Notes under the pieces: generated by a model | Database searches by the model: none | The model's input: only the letters and a program-made list of their open reading frames with translations | What the model was told of the DNA's origin: nothing | Made by a program: the position numbers and the translations under genes | Part shown: one piece after another, positions 16,715 through 26,209 of the stretch | How the letters are laid out: the number at the start of each line of letters is the position of its first letter | How positions within the stretch are numbered: the first letter of the stretch is position 1 | Assembly (NCBI RefSeq): GCF_002968835.1 | Contig: NZ_PKQK01000001.1 | Coordinates: 682,001-746,000 of the forward strand | Source of the DNA: Paenibacillus sp. PCH8 | GTDB lineage: Bacteria > Bacillota > Bacilli > Paenibacillales > Paenibacillaceae | Length of the DNA stretch: 64,000 bases | Reading direction: 5' to 3'

Positions 16715-18102
16715 TCACACCACCTCATTAATGGATGATAAGACAGCTTCTATCGCTTCGTCGATCACTCCCAGCCGTTCAGGGGAGGACGCAATAATCA
16801 CGCCATACAGACGCCCGGAGAACAAGGTCCCCTCACTTCTGAATGCCGCATTGACTGTGGCAAAATTATTGATCAGTAATCCCTCGCCACGATCCGGTTC
16901 GAACATCAACTCACCCAGCCTGGAACGAAGTACCCCGTATTCCAGCAGGTGGTTGAGCCGGAGTGTATATTTTTTGGCTAATCCAAATTGACCTTCAGGC
17001 AGCCATTGATGTTGAATGTTGGTCTGATAGGTAGACATATTAAACCTTGCATTGATCTCAAGATTAGGCCATATCGTACCTTCTTCGTCCAGAATGGCAT
17101 CCATTCCCGCAATACCATAATATCCATCTCGATACAGCGCCGCTCCAATTCGCATGGCCGCATCGCGAATGACCCGAGTTGAACTTCGTTCAGTCGAGAA
17201 GGCATGAGATGCCCCTGATGCACACCTTGCTCTACCAACGATTCCTTTACACCAAGAAACTCGACCCCGCCCGATCGATCAATAAGAATCTGGTAATTCA
17301 GGTCACAGATTTTATCAATCCATTGCTCAAGCACGTAATTGATCATTCGAATTCCCTTCTTCGTTGCCTGCTTCTCCAGCATATTCATGCATTTGTAGAA
17401 CCTGGCTTCATCTGCGATTACCGTGATTCCTTTACCAGATACACCCATGGAATCTTTCAGCACAAGGCGTCCACCCTGCGCCAGTACAGACTTCAACCGA
17501 TCGAAACCGGATGCAAGTTCGTCCAGCGTTGTACATTCGACACCAGGAATCTGACGAATACCCAGCTCCATGTTGAGACGGCGGGAATACCCCTTGTCAT
17601 TCACCTTGCGAAATATGTCTGATGAAGGGACAGCCAGCGGAATCCCGGTACGACGCGAGAGCTCCTCTTCCTGGTCCGAGGTACCAAAGGGAACCAGATA
17701 AGCAGGTGATTCTGCAACTTGTGACAGTTCTCGCAGCTTGTCTATGGTTCTTGGGCAGTGCAGAAGGGTAGTGGTAATATTCATTGCCGGATCATTATGT
17801 TCAGCAGCGATGCATCGGGAGCGACCAAAGCCCAGAGCCTGAGCGTCTGCTATGAAACCTTGATCCGGCGGGCTTTTGAGCAGGATAATGTCGTTCTCTC
17901 CAGCGAGGAAAACACCCAGTTCTTCCATCCGATTTACGACGTCTGCAGCCGAACCAATGCTTAGCGAGGGCAGCTTGAGAATGCCTGGTTCACTCCAATG
18001 TTCCTCCACCTCAAAATTGTTCAGATAGACCAATGTAACATCATGCTGACCCGTTAACGCCCACTTCAGCTTGCTCGAAAATTCCGTCATCACGGTGGTC
18101 AT
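16715..18102 (-). CDS. ATP-grasp ligase (BtrJ/PGM1-like), frameshifted
   Basis: An ATP-grasp amino-acid or peptide ligase of about 460 residues. The N-terminal part (from ATG 18102, GGAGGGAA site) carries a pre-ATP-grasp domain and GRLVLKDSMGVSGKGITVI, the ATP-binding loop. The C-terminal part, in another frame, has GYYGIAGMDAILDE and NLEINARFNMSTYQ, the Mg-ligand segment. The frames join if one base is added near 17173-17178 (a GGG run). Relatives load Glu onto the ACP BtrI (butirosin) or join an unusual amino acid to a ribosomal peptide (pheganomycin PGM1). Here either the ACP or the repeat peptide may be the acceptor. Confidence 0.8.
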
Positions 18103-18132
18103 GGCCGTTCCCTCCCACTCCTGCATATTGCA

Positions 18133-19048
18133 TCACTGCGACACTGAATGTAACTCCAAGTCCGACCGTAACAAGCACATAATAATCCCCGGTTGCATAA
18201 GCTTCTGCTCCAGAATAGCCTGCAGATTAATATACGGGTCCGAACAGAAGCAGTGTCCGATCTCTTTCACATTCGATGTATACACGCGTTCCAGGGGATA
18301 GGATAGGCGGGTAGCCACCTTCTTCCATGAGGATAGATTCACATTGTGCGGAACGATATATTGAATATCTTGTAGCGTGAGGCCCGTCTTCTCCACGGCT
18401 GTAACAATAGCTTCACATAGCCGGGGATGTATATCTCCTGAAATTCCCTGAGTATCTGGGGGTTCCCGTTAGTACATTACAGTACTGGCCCAGTGTAATA
18501 CTCGTAAGTCCGACCACACGACTTCCGTCACCCTTGTTGCCAACCAGAACGGCGGCTGATGCCTCTCCCATCACGGTGGTATTGGGAATTAATTGCACAA
18601 TGGGACTAAATGTTTTTTCGCCTGTCAAAATTAAAATATGGTCATCCGCTTCCAATGAAGGCAGCAATGTCTCGGCAACGTCCAGGGCAATCAAGCCTGA
18701 TGCACAATTCTGCTGCGTAAGCGAAAACGCGATGACATGCTGTAACCCGTAAGCCCGTTTCAGGGCTTGCAAAACTTTCATAGGAAAGGGGAAATTTTCC
18801 TGAATTGTGTGACAATAAATGATATACTTAATCGAGTCAGGATCTACCTCAGGGTTATTTACCACCTGGGTAAGTACACGCCCAAGTAGCGAAATCAGAT
18901 CTCCATCCCTGTCTTGCCGAACCTGTTTCAAACCATGAATTTTCTCCAGTACCTTCGTCTGGGCATTATTGAGTCCCAGAACCTCGCTCAATTCCCTGAT
19001 TGGCACAATGTGCTCCGGAATGTAAGACCATATTTGCTTGATTTGCAT
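18133..19048 (-). CDS. KAS III-like ketosynthase with active-site Cys (copy A), frameshifted
   Basis: A KAS III-type enzyme of about 305 residues whose frame is lost between 18423 and 18443. Before the break FSLTQQNCASGLIAL gives Cys115; after it VPHNVNLSSW gives the His, and EIGHCFCSDP replaces the usual Asn region, as in copy C. Adding one base to the T run (18441-18443) and one to the C run (18423-18426) restores a sensible sequence in which a KAS-like helix (about FQEIYIPRLCEAIV) is read through. It is the first enzyme gene after the peptide and hairpin. ATG 19048 is chosen for its GAGGTG site. Confidence 0.75.
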
Positions 19049-19107
19049 CGGCTTCAGACACCTCGTTATCACTAACGTATGATTCTCACTGAAATATAGG
19101 GAGAGAA

Positions 19108-19127
19108 AGAGCTTCCGCAGAAGCTCT
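19108..19127 (-). terminator. hairpin between peptide gene and enzyme genes
   Basis: A 7-bp perfect stem (AGAGCTT with AAGCTCT) and 6-nt loop, followed on the minus strand by a pyrimidine-rich tail. It has too few Ts for a full terminator, so it may be a partial terminator or RNA-stabilising hairpin that keeps peptide mRNA in excess over enzyme mRNA, as is common in RiPP operons. Confidence 0.45.
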
Positions 19128-19169
19128 CATCTATGAATCTAGCGTAATGCAATAAGTAAGTAGTACAAA

Positions 19170-19379
19170 TCAGGCACGAGCCGCTGCTACAGCACGAGCC
19201 GATACCGCACGAGCTTCTACAGCACGAGCCGATACCGCACGGGCTTCTACTGCACGAGCGGATACCGCACGAGCACTAACTTCACGTGCCTCACCCAGTA
19301 CATTCGCGTCCGATTGTGCTGCTTCAATCTCTTTGCGTTTCAATTGCTCCAGTGTAATGGGAGTCGCTTTAATGACCAT
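19170..19379 (-). CDS. RiPP-like precursor peptide with Arg-containing pentad repeats
   Basis: A 69-residue peptide with a near-perfect ribosome site (AAAGGAGG) before the ATG. Residues 1-29 form a charged, leader-like segment (MVIKATPITLEQLKRKEIE is its first part). Residues 30-69 are eight pentads: EAREV, SARAV, SARAV, EARAV, SARAV, EARAV, SARAV and AAARA. Arg recurs every five residues (32, 37, 42, 47, 52, 57, 62, then 68). There is no Cys, and Ser is the only hydroxyl residue in the repeats. It is the first gene of the 16-kb operon that encodes a ureohydrolase, an ATP-grasp ligase, an ACP system and M16 peptidases. A modified cationic peptide is proposed; I know no described family with this core. 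Confidence 0.75.
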   Translation of the reverse strand: MVIKATPITLEQLKRKEIEAAQSDANVLGEAREVSARAVSARAVEARAVSARAVEARAVSARAVAAARA

Positions 19380-19552
19380 TCACTTCTCCTCCTTTCATCT
19401 TAGATACTATGATTCTATAATCTCCCAAATTGGATTTAAACTGTAAATAGAGGTAAATGAACTTCTCGCTCTCCTTACCCCTGCTTCTGCACACGCTATG
19501 GATTCAACATACCAATCACATTTCCAATCAAACTATACTCAAGGGACGGTGA

Positions 19553-20808
19553 ATGATCATGCTCGGACCCAAAATCCGGCAAGTCCGGGAGCAGCTTGGA
19601 CTGTCTCAGAAGCAACTGGCAGGTGAGGATATGACCCGCTCTTACATCAGCCTCATCGAAAAAGGCAGGGCCGTTCCCTCGCAGCGTATGTTGAAAATTA
19701 TTGCCAGAAGGCTTAATACACCCATGGAGTTTTTTTTGGGAGGAAGTGCATCAACGGACAGGGATATTGGTGAGGCTGTTCTGGACAAGGCCAAAGCCTA
19801 TTATGCGGAGCAGAATGACTCTGCCTGCATCCGTATGGCACATAAAGTGCTGACGCTGACGGTAGATACATCGGATCAGTCTGAGGCCTACCTGCTCATT
19901 TTGCGGAGCCACAACAGACTTGGGGATTACCGCCAAGCCCTGGATGACGGGGAAACAGCAGCATTTACGGTCACCCGAACGGGCGATAGGGGACGTATTG
20001 TTGAATATTACTTGGAAATGGGGAGAGCGGCTTTCCATGCAGAACTGTATCATGCTGCCCGGAAATATTATGAACAGGCGTATACGTACAGCAGCAGACT
20101 CAAACATTTACAGGATGAACACATCCGCTCGCTGACCTTTCTTGGCACAACTCACTTACGACTGGGCAATGTGGATGAGGGACTGGATTACTATCTCAAA
20201 GCGGAGAAGGAAGCTCAGATGGCGGGACAACCGGAATTGTATGGTGAGATTACGCTGGGTTTGGGGAAAGCCTATTATATGTCCGAACAGGACGGACACA
20301 TGTTATTAAGTTATGACTGGACCAAGAGATCCGTAGATTCATATCAACAAGCTAACAGCGAATCCTACGTTCTGGCACTTCATAACCTCGCCGTGATTCA
20401 GCTTCATATGGGGCAAAAAAAAGAAGCCCTCCCTTGCTGGACGAATGCGCTATAATCTACGACAAACGCAATCTTCCCCACAAAAAGGCTTCCATATTGG
20501 AGGAAATCAGTAAAGTCTATCTGGAAGAGTGCCAGCCAGAACAGGCAGAAGTGATCATCAAAGAAGCCCTGCAACTGCTGGATCAGCAAGATGAAGGAAT
20601 GCTTCGTGCCAAACTGTATCGCTTGCTTGGTATTGTATTTCATGAGAAAAACAACAGGAACGAAGGCTATTATTTTCTAAGAATGAGTCACGATCTGCTT
20701 AAACGCATCTATGCAAACCGGGAGGCCAACATCAGCCATCAACTCCTTCTGCTAAGTCTTCAGGATCGTAAAATGAACTACGAAGATTATAAGTCATTTA
20801 TTAAATAA
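19553..20808 (+). CDS. HTH-TPR (RNPP-like) transcription regulator, frameshifted
   Basis: A regulator of about 418 residues with an N-terminal Xre-type HTH (QVREQLGLSQKQLAGEDMTR, then SYISLIEKGRAVPS) and a long TPR-like helical repeat region, the layout of peptide-sensing regulators such as PlcR/NprR. The frame breaks at 20431-20433: one extra C in this run joins the first part to the second, which continues LLDECAIIYDKRN. It is divergent from the precursor peptide gene and shares a 173-bp intergenic region, so control of the biosynthetic operon is likely (inference). The ligand is unknown; see the small ORF at 20937-21146. Confidence 0.78.
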
Positions 20809-20861
20809 ACCTTATTTCTTCTTCTAACAACTAGAGACCCCGGAAAATAAAAAATGGAGTT

Positions 20862-20886
20862 CAGGGCCTCTGTAACAGAGGCCCTG
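20862..20886. terminator. strong hairpin after regulator gene
   Basis: A perfect 10-bp GC-rich stem (CAGGGCCTCT with AGAGGCCCTG) has a 5-nt loop. It lies 54 bp after the regulator's stop. There is no clear U-tract, so termination is probable but not certain. Confidence 0.5.
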
Positions 20887-20936
20887 TTCCCAGGAATCAT
20901 TGGTGAGAGGCAGGACGCAGGATTATACCTATGTGC

Positions 20937-21146
20937 TCATCGAACTGGAACAGGATCATTCAATTCAAGCAGAATATCCGTAGATATGGCATATTCAGGT
21001 GTCTGTTGACCATAAGCTGTAACCGGCCCAGTGTTTACTCCCGAAACATGAAGTTGTCCCGCAAAAAAAGGTACAAGCATGACGGTTACCAAGCAAAGTT
21101 CACTTGCAGAGGTAACAAATTTGGTTCCTTTACTCTCCACGCTCAT
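20937..21146 (-). CDS. possible small exported peptide gene
   Basis: A 69-codon ORF convergent with the RNPP-like regulator. After a short charged start it has a hydrophobic stretch (LCLVTVMLVPFFAGQL), followed by a polar tail ending DPVPVR. This is the general layout of Phr-type signal peptide precursors, but the ribosome site (GAGGAG) is almost touching the ATG; an in-frame GTG two codons later has better spacing. No family is recognised. It may be the cognate signal of the neighbouring regulator, or a chance ORF. Confidence 0.3.
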   Translation of the reverse strand: MSVESKGTKFVTSASELCLVTVMLVPFFAGQLHVSGVNTGPVTAYGQQTPEYAISTDILLELNDPVPVR

Positions 21147-21275
21147 CTCTCCTCATGTTAATGATTGGGCAGCAGACCCCACTGTTAATAATTGTTAGTC
21201 TAAATTGTATTTTACGGAAAATCGCAATGACTTTAAATACGTCAAATGCCATTTACCTCCATTTTCACATCAATT

Positions 21276-21695
21276 TCATGGATAAAAGACCATATGATCT
21301 TTGTCTTCGCGATAATAATCCAGTCTTTGCTTCATCGTGCCTGTGTGCAGTTCGAACAGATGACCATCCGGATCGGTGAAGTATACAGATGCTGCATCCC
21401 TCGGATCTCTTGGCCTTCCCGGAAGAATGTCAGCCCCGGCTGCTCGCAGATGCTGCACAGACTCGTCAAACTCCTCTTCCCTAACGGTAAATGCAATATG
21501 GGTATACGTTCGTTCCGTATAGTTGCGAATAACATCCTCCTGATTCAGGGCGATCCACAGACCAGCAAGCTCGAAATAAGCCAGTTTGCGTCCTTTCACC
21601 TGAATTCGGGCACCAAGAGCGTGCTCATAAAAGGTTATGGATCGCTCCAGATTGGATACGGAAAAGCACAAATGATTCATTCCCTGAATATTCAT
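21276..21695 (-). CDS. fosB: FosB-like thiol transferase (fosfomycin resistance family)
   Basis: A 139-residue vicinal-oxygen-chelate protein that closely follows the FosB pattern: MNIQGMNHLCFSVSNLERSI at the start, with the first metal His; TYTHIAFTV with the second; and YFTDPDGHLFELHTG with the Glu ligand. FosB enzymes open the epoxide of fosfomycin with bacillithiol or cysteine and are common as intrinsic chromosomal genes in Bacilli. The gene appears monocistronic. Whether it confers a phenotype cannot be judged from sequence. Confidence 0.88.
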   Translation of the reverse strand: MNIQGMNHLCFSVSNLERSITFYEHALGARIQVKGRKLAYFELAGLWIALNQEDVIRNYTERTYTHIAFTVREEEFDESVQHLRAAGADILPGRPRDPRDAASVYFTDPDGHLFELHTGTMKQRLDYYREDKDHMVFYP

Positions 21696-21889
21696 GTGGC
21701 TCCTGACACCTCCATTGATTTAAGGATCTATCCTTATTATGGTATATTTTGCGTGAAAAACAACCGTCCTACGGCCTCCTCTCGCACCTTCTTCTGGGCG
21801 AATGCATAGTGTAATGGTACCTGAACCCATCAGTGAAAATCCCGCATATATCGGTAGCTGCAAACTCAAAGGCAAGGCTGCTATTATTA

Positions 21890-22378
21890 CCGATGCTCCA
21901 GAATCGCGGACATAATTTCTCATTAGACCCGGGTCATGCTAATGCGCTGGAGCCGGGCAAACGGACGTATCATACCATTATTCCCGGATTCCTTACCCGC
22001 GGCGGTGAAGCGGTCGGGCCATTCGGGGTCATGGGCGGTTTCATGCAGCCACAGGGTCATGTGCAGGTGGTCATGAATACAATCGATTATCACCTGAATC
22101 CACAGGCTGCACTGGATTCCCCGCGTTGGCAGTGGATCAAGGGGCAAACGATTCTCGTGGAGTCGGACTTCCCTCAGCATATTGCTCAAGCACTCGTGCG
22201 TAAAGGGCATGACATTCAGGTGGCGCTTGATTCGTCCCCGTTTGGACGTGGTCAGATCATCTGGCGCAATCTGGACAGTGGTGTATTATGCGGGGGACGG
22301 AAACCCGAGCCGATGGCTCCATTGCGGCTTGGTGAGCCTGTTCACATCATTCAAAATTCGAAGAAAATCCAGAAGTAA
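21890..22378 (+). pseudogene. 3' remnant of a gamma-glutamyltransferase (YwrD-like) gene
   Basis: From about 21890 the translation matches the C-terminal part of gamma-glutamyltransferases: LQNRGHNFSLDPGHANALEPG, then HTIIPGFLTRGG, GVMGGFMQPQGHVQV and LDSPRWQW. The N-terminal two thirds, including the catalytic Thr, are absent; upstream is unrelated sequence up to fosB. A 181-codon open frame from 21833 remains, so a truncated product could be made but would lack activity. It probably marks an old deletion between fosB and this gene. Confidence 0.8.
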
Positions 22379-22386
22379 AGTTGACA

Positions 22387-22427
22387 TACAGCAGAGATGG
22401 TCCATCCATCCTCTGTTGTATTTTTTA
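22387..22427 (+). terminator. Rho-independent terminator
   Basis: A stem of about 10 bp (TACAGCAGAG with CTCTGTTGTA, one mismatch) is followed by a T-rich run. It lies directly after the GGT remnant. Confidence 0.65.
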
Positions 22428-22690
22428 TTTTCACATCAGCAAACAACATATTATAGCAATTTATTCATCCTTTTGATTGATGAATGTAAAGAGAATGTCC
22501 AAATCATGAAATTAATCTGTATTTCTGTAAATTTTCAACACTAACCATAATACAGCGTGCTTCTCTGTCCGATATAGATAAAGGGATAACTCTCTACATC
22601 GATAATTTGGGGGTGTTCACTCCTCTATGTATCACGTTGTATTTCAAAATCAAACCGCACAAAGTTCATACGGAAATGAGGGTACATCAC

Positions 22691-23698
22691 ATGAAAACAA
22701 ACAAGTACATTCGTGCAGGACTCGCCATGATTCTGAGCCTGACGCTACTGGTGCTGGGAGCCTGTTCAGCCAACACTAAAACAACTGCCACGGATACCCG
22801 GACCAAGGTTGGTATTGTTCTTACCGAGGTTGGTCTCGGCGACCGATCTTTTAATGATGCCGCTTTTGATGGACTGGTTCAGGCCAGAGATGAGAAAAGC
22901 ATTGTCTTTGACTATCGCGAACCCGGAGCTAATCTAACGGCTGAAGCTGCATTTGGGGAATTCGCGGCAGACCAATTCGATCTGATTATCGGCCTAAGCG
23001 ATACCGTCCAAGCTGATATGGAGAAAGTTGCTGCCAAGTATCCCGATCAGCAATTTCTCTTGATTGACAGTAAGTCCGAGCTATCCAATATTGCTTCCAT
23101 CTCATTCCGGGCGGAGGAAGGAAGCTATCTGGCTGGCGTTATAGCAGGCATGGCTACGAAGGAAAACCATGTTGGTTTCCTTGGTGGCATGGAGATTCCG
23201 GTCCTTCACAATTTTGAACAAGGTTTCGAGCAAGGCGTTCATGCCGTCAAGCCGGATGCAACGGTTGATGTCGTCTACGCAGGGGACTTCGGTAATGCCG
23301 ATCTGGGTGAACAGCTTGCTGCGCAGATGATCCAGGAAAAGGGTGCTGACGTGATCTACGTAGCTGCCGGTCTCACAGGCGTGGGCGCACTGACGGAGAT
23401 TCAGAAATTAGGGAAATACGCCATTGGTGTAGATACCGATCAATTCTTTTTGGCGGAAAAAGCCATCCTGACGTCCATGCTGAAAAATGTGGATGTATCC
23501 ATCTATAATGCCGTTAACTCGTTTATTCAAAATAATCACGCGTTCCCTCATAAGGAAATCAACGAGGGTCTGGCGGAGAACGCTGTAGGTCTGACCGCTC
23601 TACATAATATCACGCTCAGTGATGAACAGAAGCAAACCTTCGATGATCTGATTAAACAAATCTCTTCCGGTCAAATCAAAATTACACTGGATCAATAA
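22691..23698 (+). CDS. BMP family substrate-binding lipoprotein
   Basis: A periplasmic-binding-protein-like lipoprotein of the basic membrane protein (BMP/PnrA) family, which binds purine nucleosides or similar ligands. The ATG at 22691 gives a signal peptide with lipobox LVLGAC; an in-frame ATG upstream adds no signal feature. The family segments [39 protein letters not shown] and [12 protein letters not shown] are seen as shorter blocks in order. No ABC permease or ATPase is adjacent; a chemoreceptor gene follows after 25 bp, which suggests the protein presents its ligand to that receptor. Confidence 0.88.
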   Translation: MKTNKYIRAGLAMILSLTLLVLGACSANTKTTATDTRTKVGIVLTEVGLGDRSFNDAAFDGLVQARDEKSIVFDYREPGANLTAEAAFGEFAADQFDLIIGLSDTVQADMEKVAAKYPDQQFLLIDSKSELSNIASISFRAEEGSYLAGVIAGMATKENHVGFLGGMEIPVLHNFEQGFEQGVHAVKPDATVDVVYAGDFGNADLGEQLAAQMIQEKGADVIYVAAGLTGVGALTEIQKLGKYAIGVDTDQFFLAEKAILTSMLKNVDVSIYNAVNSFIQNNHAFPHKEINEGLAENAVGLTALHNITLSDEQKQTFDDLIKQISSGQIKITLDQ

Positions 23699-23723
23699 CC
23701 TACGGATTCGAGGAGGTACGCAT

Positions 23724-25376
23724 ATGAAATTACAGGGAAAACTGATACTCAATGCTCTGATCTCGCTACTTCTATGCCTTGCGCTGGTAGCATTTATCAT
23801 TATGGAATTGCTCGGCATGAATGCCAAAAATCAAAATCTGGTTCCTGCCATGCTCAAGGTTAGTGAGCTGAACGCGAATCAGATTCAGACCCAGCAGGCG
23901 CTGGATGTCTATTCATTCTCGATGACAGCCGGAAATCAGGACGCAGTCATTCGCTTACTGGATGAAGGCCAAACGATGATTCAAGAGCTTACGGACGGGT
24001 TGCTGGAAACGGATCAGCAGTTAGGACTTATCCAATCCATCCAGACGAAGTTGCAAGCGCTGAGCCAAGGGGCCACCGAAGCCATGACGGACATGGACGG
24101 TCCAGAAGCCAAACGTTATAGTACACGCGTTCGCGGCATACAGAATGATATCTATTCGCTGGATGAAATTACCCGGGATCGATATGATCAATATACGATC
24201 AATTTGGAGCGGGACATCCAGCAAACGTGGCAAATTGCTCTGGGCGGAGCCATCGTATTGCTCGTGGCTGTAATGCTGTTCAATATGTATACTTCGCGCC
24301 AGATCGCCAAACGAATCCGTACGCTCAAAGAAGCCGCAGGACAGATTGCAGACGGCGACCTTACTGGACAATTACCGGAAGCTCGGGGCAAAGATGAACT
24401 CGATGACCTGAGTCGCTCCTTCCGTATCATGACCCTTAATATCCGCGGCATTATTCAATCGATCGGCGCAGCCGGTCATCGCGTGGATCAGATGGCGCAA
24501 GACATCGACCGTGGCAATGATACGGCACAAGCGATTGTGCAGCAAGTATCCCGCACCACGGAGGAACTATCGATTGGTAGTCAAAAGATTGCCGAGGATC
24601 TGAGTGAAACCGTGATGGTCGTGGACAAAATGCAGTCTACCTTCCATAGCAATCTGGAAGCCACTTCCCAATCGGTGATCGATGGTCGTGAAGTATTAAC
24701 TACCGTTGTGGAAGGCAATAAGGCTGTAGCGGAACAGCTCCGTCTGGCCGAAGTGAATCGTCTGGCGATGTCCGAGGTGGAACAAACGGTGCGGGAATTG
24801 GAAGAAAGTGCTGCTCGAATCACCACGATGACAGGATATGTATCGGAGATTGCGAAACAAACGACCATGCTCTCGTTAAATGCCTCCATTGAGGCCGCTC
24901 GTGCAGGAGAAGCCGGACGTGGCTTCGCTGTCGTTGCGGGCGAGGTGAATAAACTCGCCGAGCAGTCCGCTCAATCGGTCAAGCATATCTATGCCGCTGT
25001 TGGTGAGATAACAGCCTCCATGGAGAAGGTGAAGAATTCTGTGGCGCAGAGCATGAAGCTGTTTGGCGAACAGGAACAAGCTACCGGCCAGACTCGGGAA
25101 TCCTTCTCTGCCATTCGCACAAGTGTGGAACGTATTAGCACAGGCATCCACCAACTTGCCGCAGATATGCAACACTCGAACGAGTTCAGCACACAGGTGC
25201 AGCAATCGATTGAAAATATCAGTGCCATCACCGAGCAGTCGGCTGCCAGTAGTGAAGAGATCACAGCTTCCACGACGGAACAGCAACGTTCCTTCGCAGA
25301 AGCGAGTATTAAGGTCAAATCATTGCGTGATATCAGTGCAGAGATGCATCAGGAATTGCAGCGTTTCCGGCTGTAG
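23724..25376 (+). CDS. methyl-accepting chemotaxis protein
   Basis: A 550-residue chemoreceptor. A first membrane helix (about 8-30) is followed by a four-helix-bundle ligand region, a second helix (about 172-192), a HAMP domain ([22 protein letters not shown] region) and a cytoplasmic signalling domain with the conserved hairpin tip [20 protein letters not shown] and [18 protein letters not shown] strong GAGGAGG precedes the ATG. It is likely co-transcribed with the BMP-family lipoprotein, a sensible pair for ligand-bound sensing. Confidence 0.92.
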   Translation: MKLQGKLILNALISLLLCLALVAFIIMELLGMNAKNQNLVPAMLKVSELNANQIQTQQALDVYSFSMTAGNQDAVIRLLDEGQTMIQELTDGLLETDQQLGLIQSIQTKLQALSQGATEAMTDMDGPEAKRYSTRVRGIQNDIYSLDEITRDRYDQYTINLERDIQQTWQIALGGAIVLLVAVMLFNMYTSRQIAKRIRTLKEAAGQIADGDLTGQLPEARGKDELDDLSRSFRIMTLNIRGIIQSIGAAGHRVDQMAQDIDRGNDTAQAIVQQVSRTTEELSIGSQKIAEDLSETVMVVDKMQSTFHSNLEATSQSVIDGREVLTTVVEGNKAVAEQLRLAEVNRLAMSEVEQTVRELEESAARITTMTGYVSEIAKQTTMLSLNASIEAARAGEAGRGFAVVAGEVNKLAEQSAQSVKHIYAAVGEITASMEKVKNSVAQSMKLFGEQEQATGQTRESFSAIRTSVERISTGIHQLAADMQHSNEFSTQVQQSIENISAITEQSAASSEEITASTTEQQRSFAEASIKVKSLRDISAEMHQELQRFRL

Positions 25377-25449
25377 AACGTGGATAACTACCATCATATG
25401 TAGCAGCTCATCGCGTTCTGGGAGCTATGCATGCTCAAACCTGTGAAAG

Positions 25450-25488
25450 AAGGGGAGCCCGTCATGAATGTGACAGGGCTCCCCTTTT
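25450..25488 (+). terminator. Rho-independent terminator
   Basis: A GC-rich 11-bp stem (AAGGGGAGCCC with GGGCTCCCCTT) with T-rich end lies after the chemoreceptor gene. Confidence 0.85.
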
Positions 25489-25576
25489 CAGTAGCAGTCG
25501 TACATGTGGTACAAGTTAACGTTGTTGTATGAATCAGAGCTATCACACGACACAGACGTAATCACATCAATTAGGC

Positions 25577-26209
25577 TTAGTACCCTACCGTAAACCGTGC
25601 TTTAACAAATTGCGGGTCATCCAATTCGTCCACCAGAGCCGCTGCATAATCGCCAACGGAAATCGAGCTTTCCCCAATATCATCTGTAATCACCCGGTTC
25701 ATACCAACTCGAAACTGGCCTGTCCGTCGTCCGGATGTAATCGTCGCAGCAGGACTCATGTAGGTCCAATGAATGTCCGATGCTTCAATCAGTTCATATG
25801 CTTCTGCATGTGCTTTCGCCAGTGGCTTAACTTCCTCCGGGAATCCCGGTGTGTCCATTAACATCTCACCGGAATCGGTCAGCAAACTTCCCGCTCCCCC
25901 AACCACGACCAGACGTCCTGCTCTGGCACGGCGTACACCCTCAATCAGTGAGCGTGTCACTTCCAGCATCTCTTCTTCTCCACCGAACTTCGGCCCGTAT
26001 GCACTCACAACCGCTTCCTGTCCAGCCGCATAATCAGCCACCTGATCCGGGTTGAGCAGATCACCCTGTTCCACACGCAAGCGTTCATGCACCATCTCGA
26101 CCTTCGACGGGTCACGTACCACCGCTGTCACTTCATGCCCTCGATCCATCAGTTCCCACAATATCGTCTTTCCAATCGCTCCGGTTGCTCCAAAAATGGT
26201 TACCTTCAT
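25577..26209 (-). CDS. NAD(P)-binding reductase (NmrA/YwnB-like, atypical SDR)
   Basis: A 210-residue Rossmann protein. MKVTIFGATGAIGKTI gives the glycine-rich nucleotide-binding loop (GATGAIG); the usual SDR Tyr-x-x-x-Lys is not obvious, which is typical for NmrA-like and NAD(P)H-sensing members. The ATG at 26209 has an AAGGGA site; the ORF upstream of it is not needed. It is similar in size and layout to small flavin-reductase-like or stress-related proteins of Bacilli. Substrate unknown; convergent with the chemoreceptor gene. Confidence 0.85.
   Translation of the reverse strand: MKVTIFGATGAIGKTILWELMDRGHEVTAVVRDPSKVEMVHERLRVEQGDLLNPDQVADYAAGQEAVVSAYGPKFGGEEEMLEVTRSLIEGVRRARAGRLVVVGGAGSLLTDSGEMLMDTPGFPEEVKPLAKAHAEAYELIEASDIHWTYMSPAATITSGRRTGQFRVGMNRVITDDIGESSISVGDYAAALVDELDDPQFVKARFTVGY

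Noticed and set aside
19170-19310. Tandem repeats that could suggest a CRISPR array
   Set aside because: The units are 15 bp without unique spacers, lie inside an ORF with a strong ribosome site, and keep the reading frame.
9030-20808. Phase variation as the cause of the frameshifts
   Set aside because: The runs are only 3-5 bases long and are spread over several unrelated genes; phase-variable tracts are usually longer and in surface or regulator genes.
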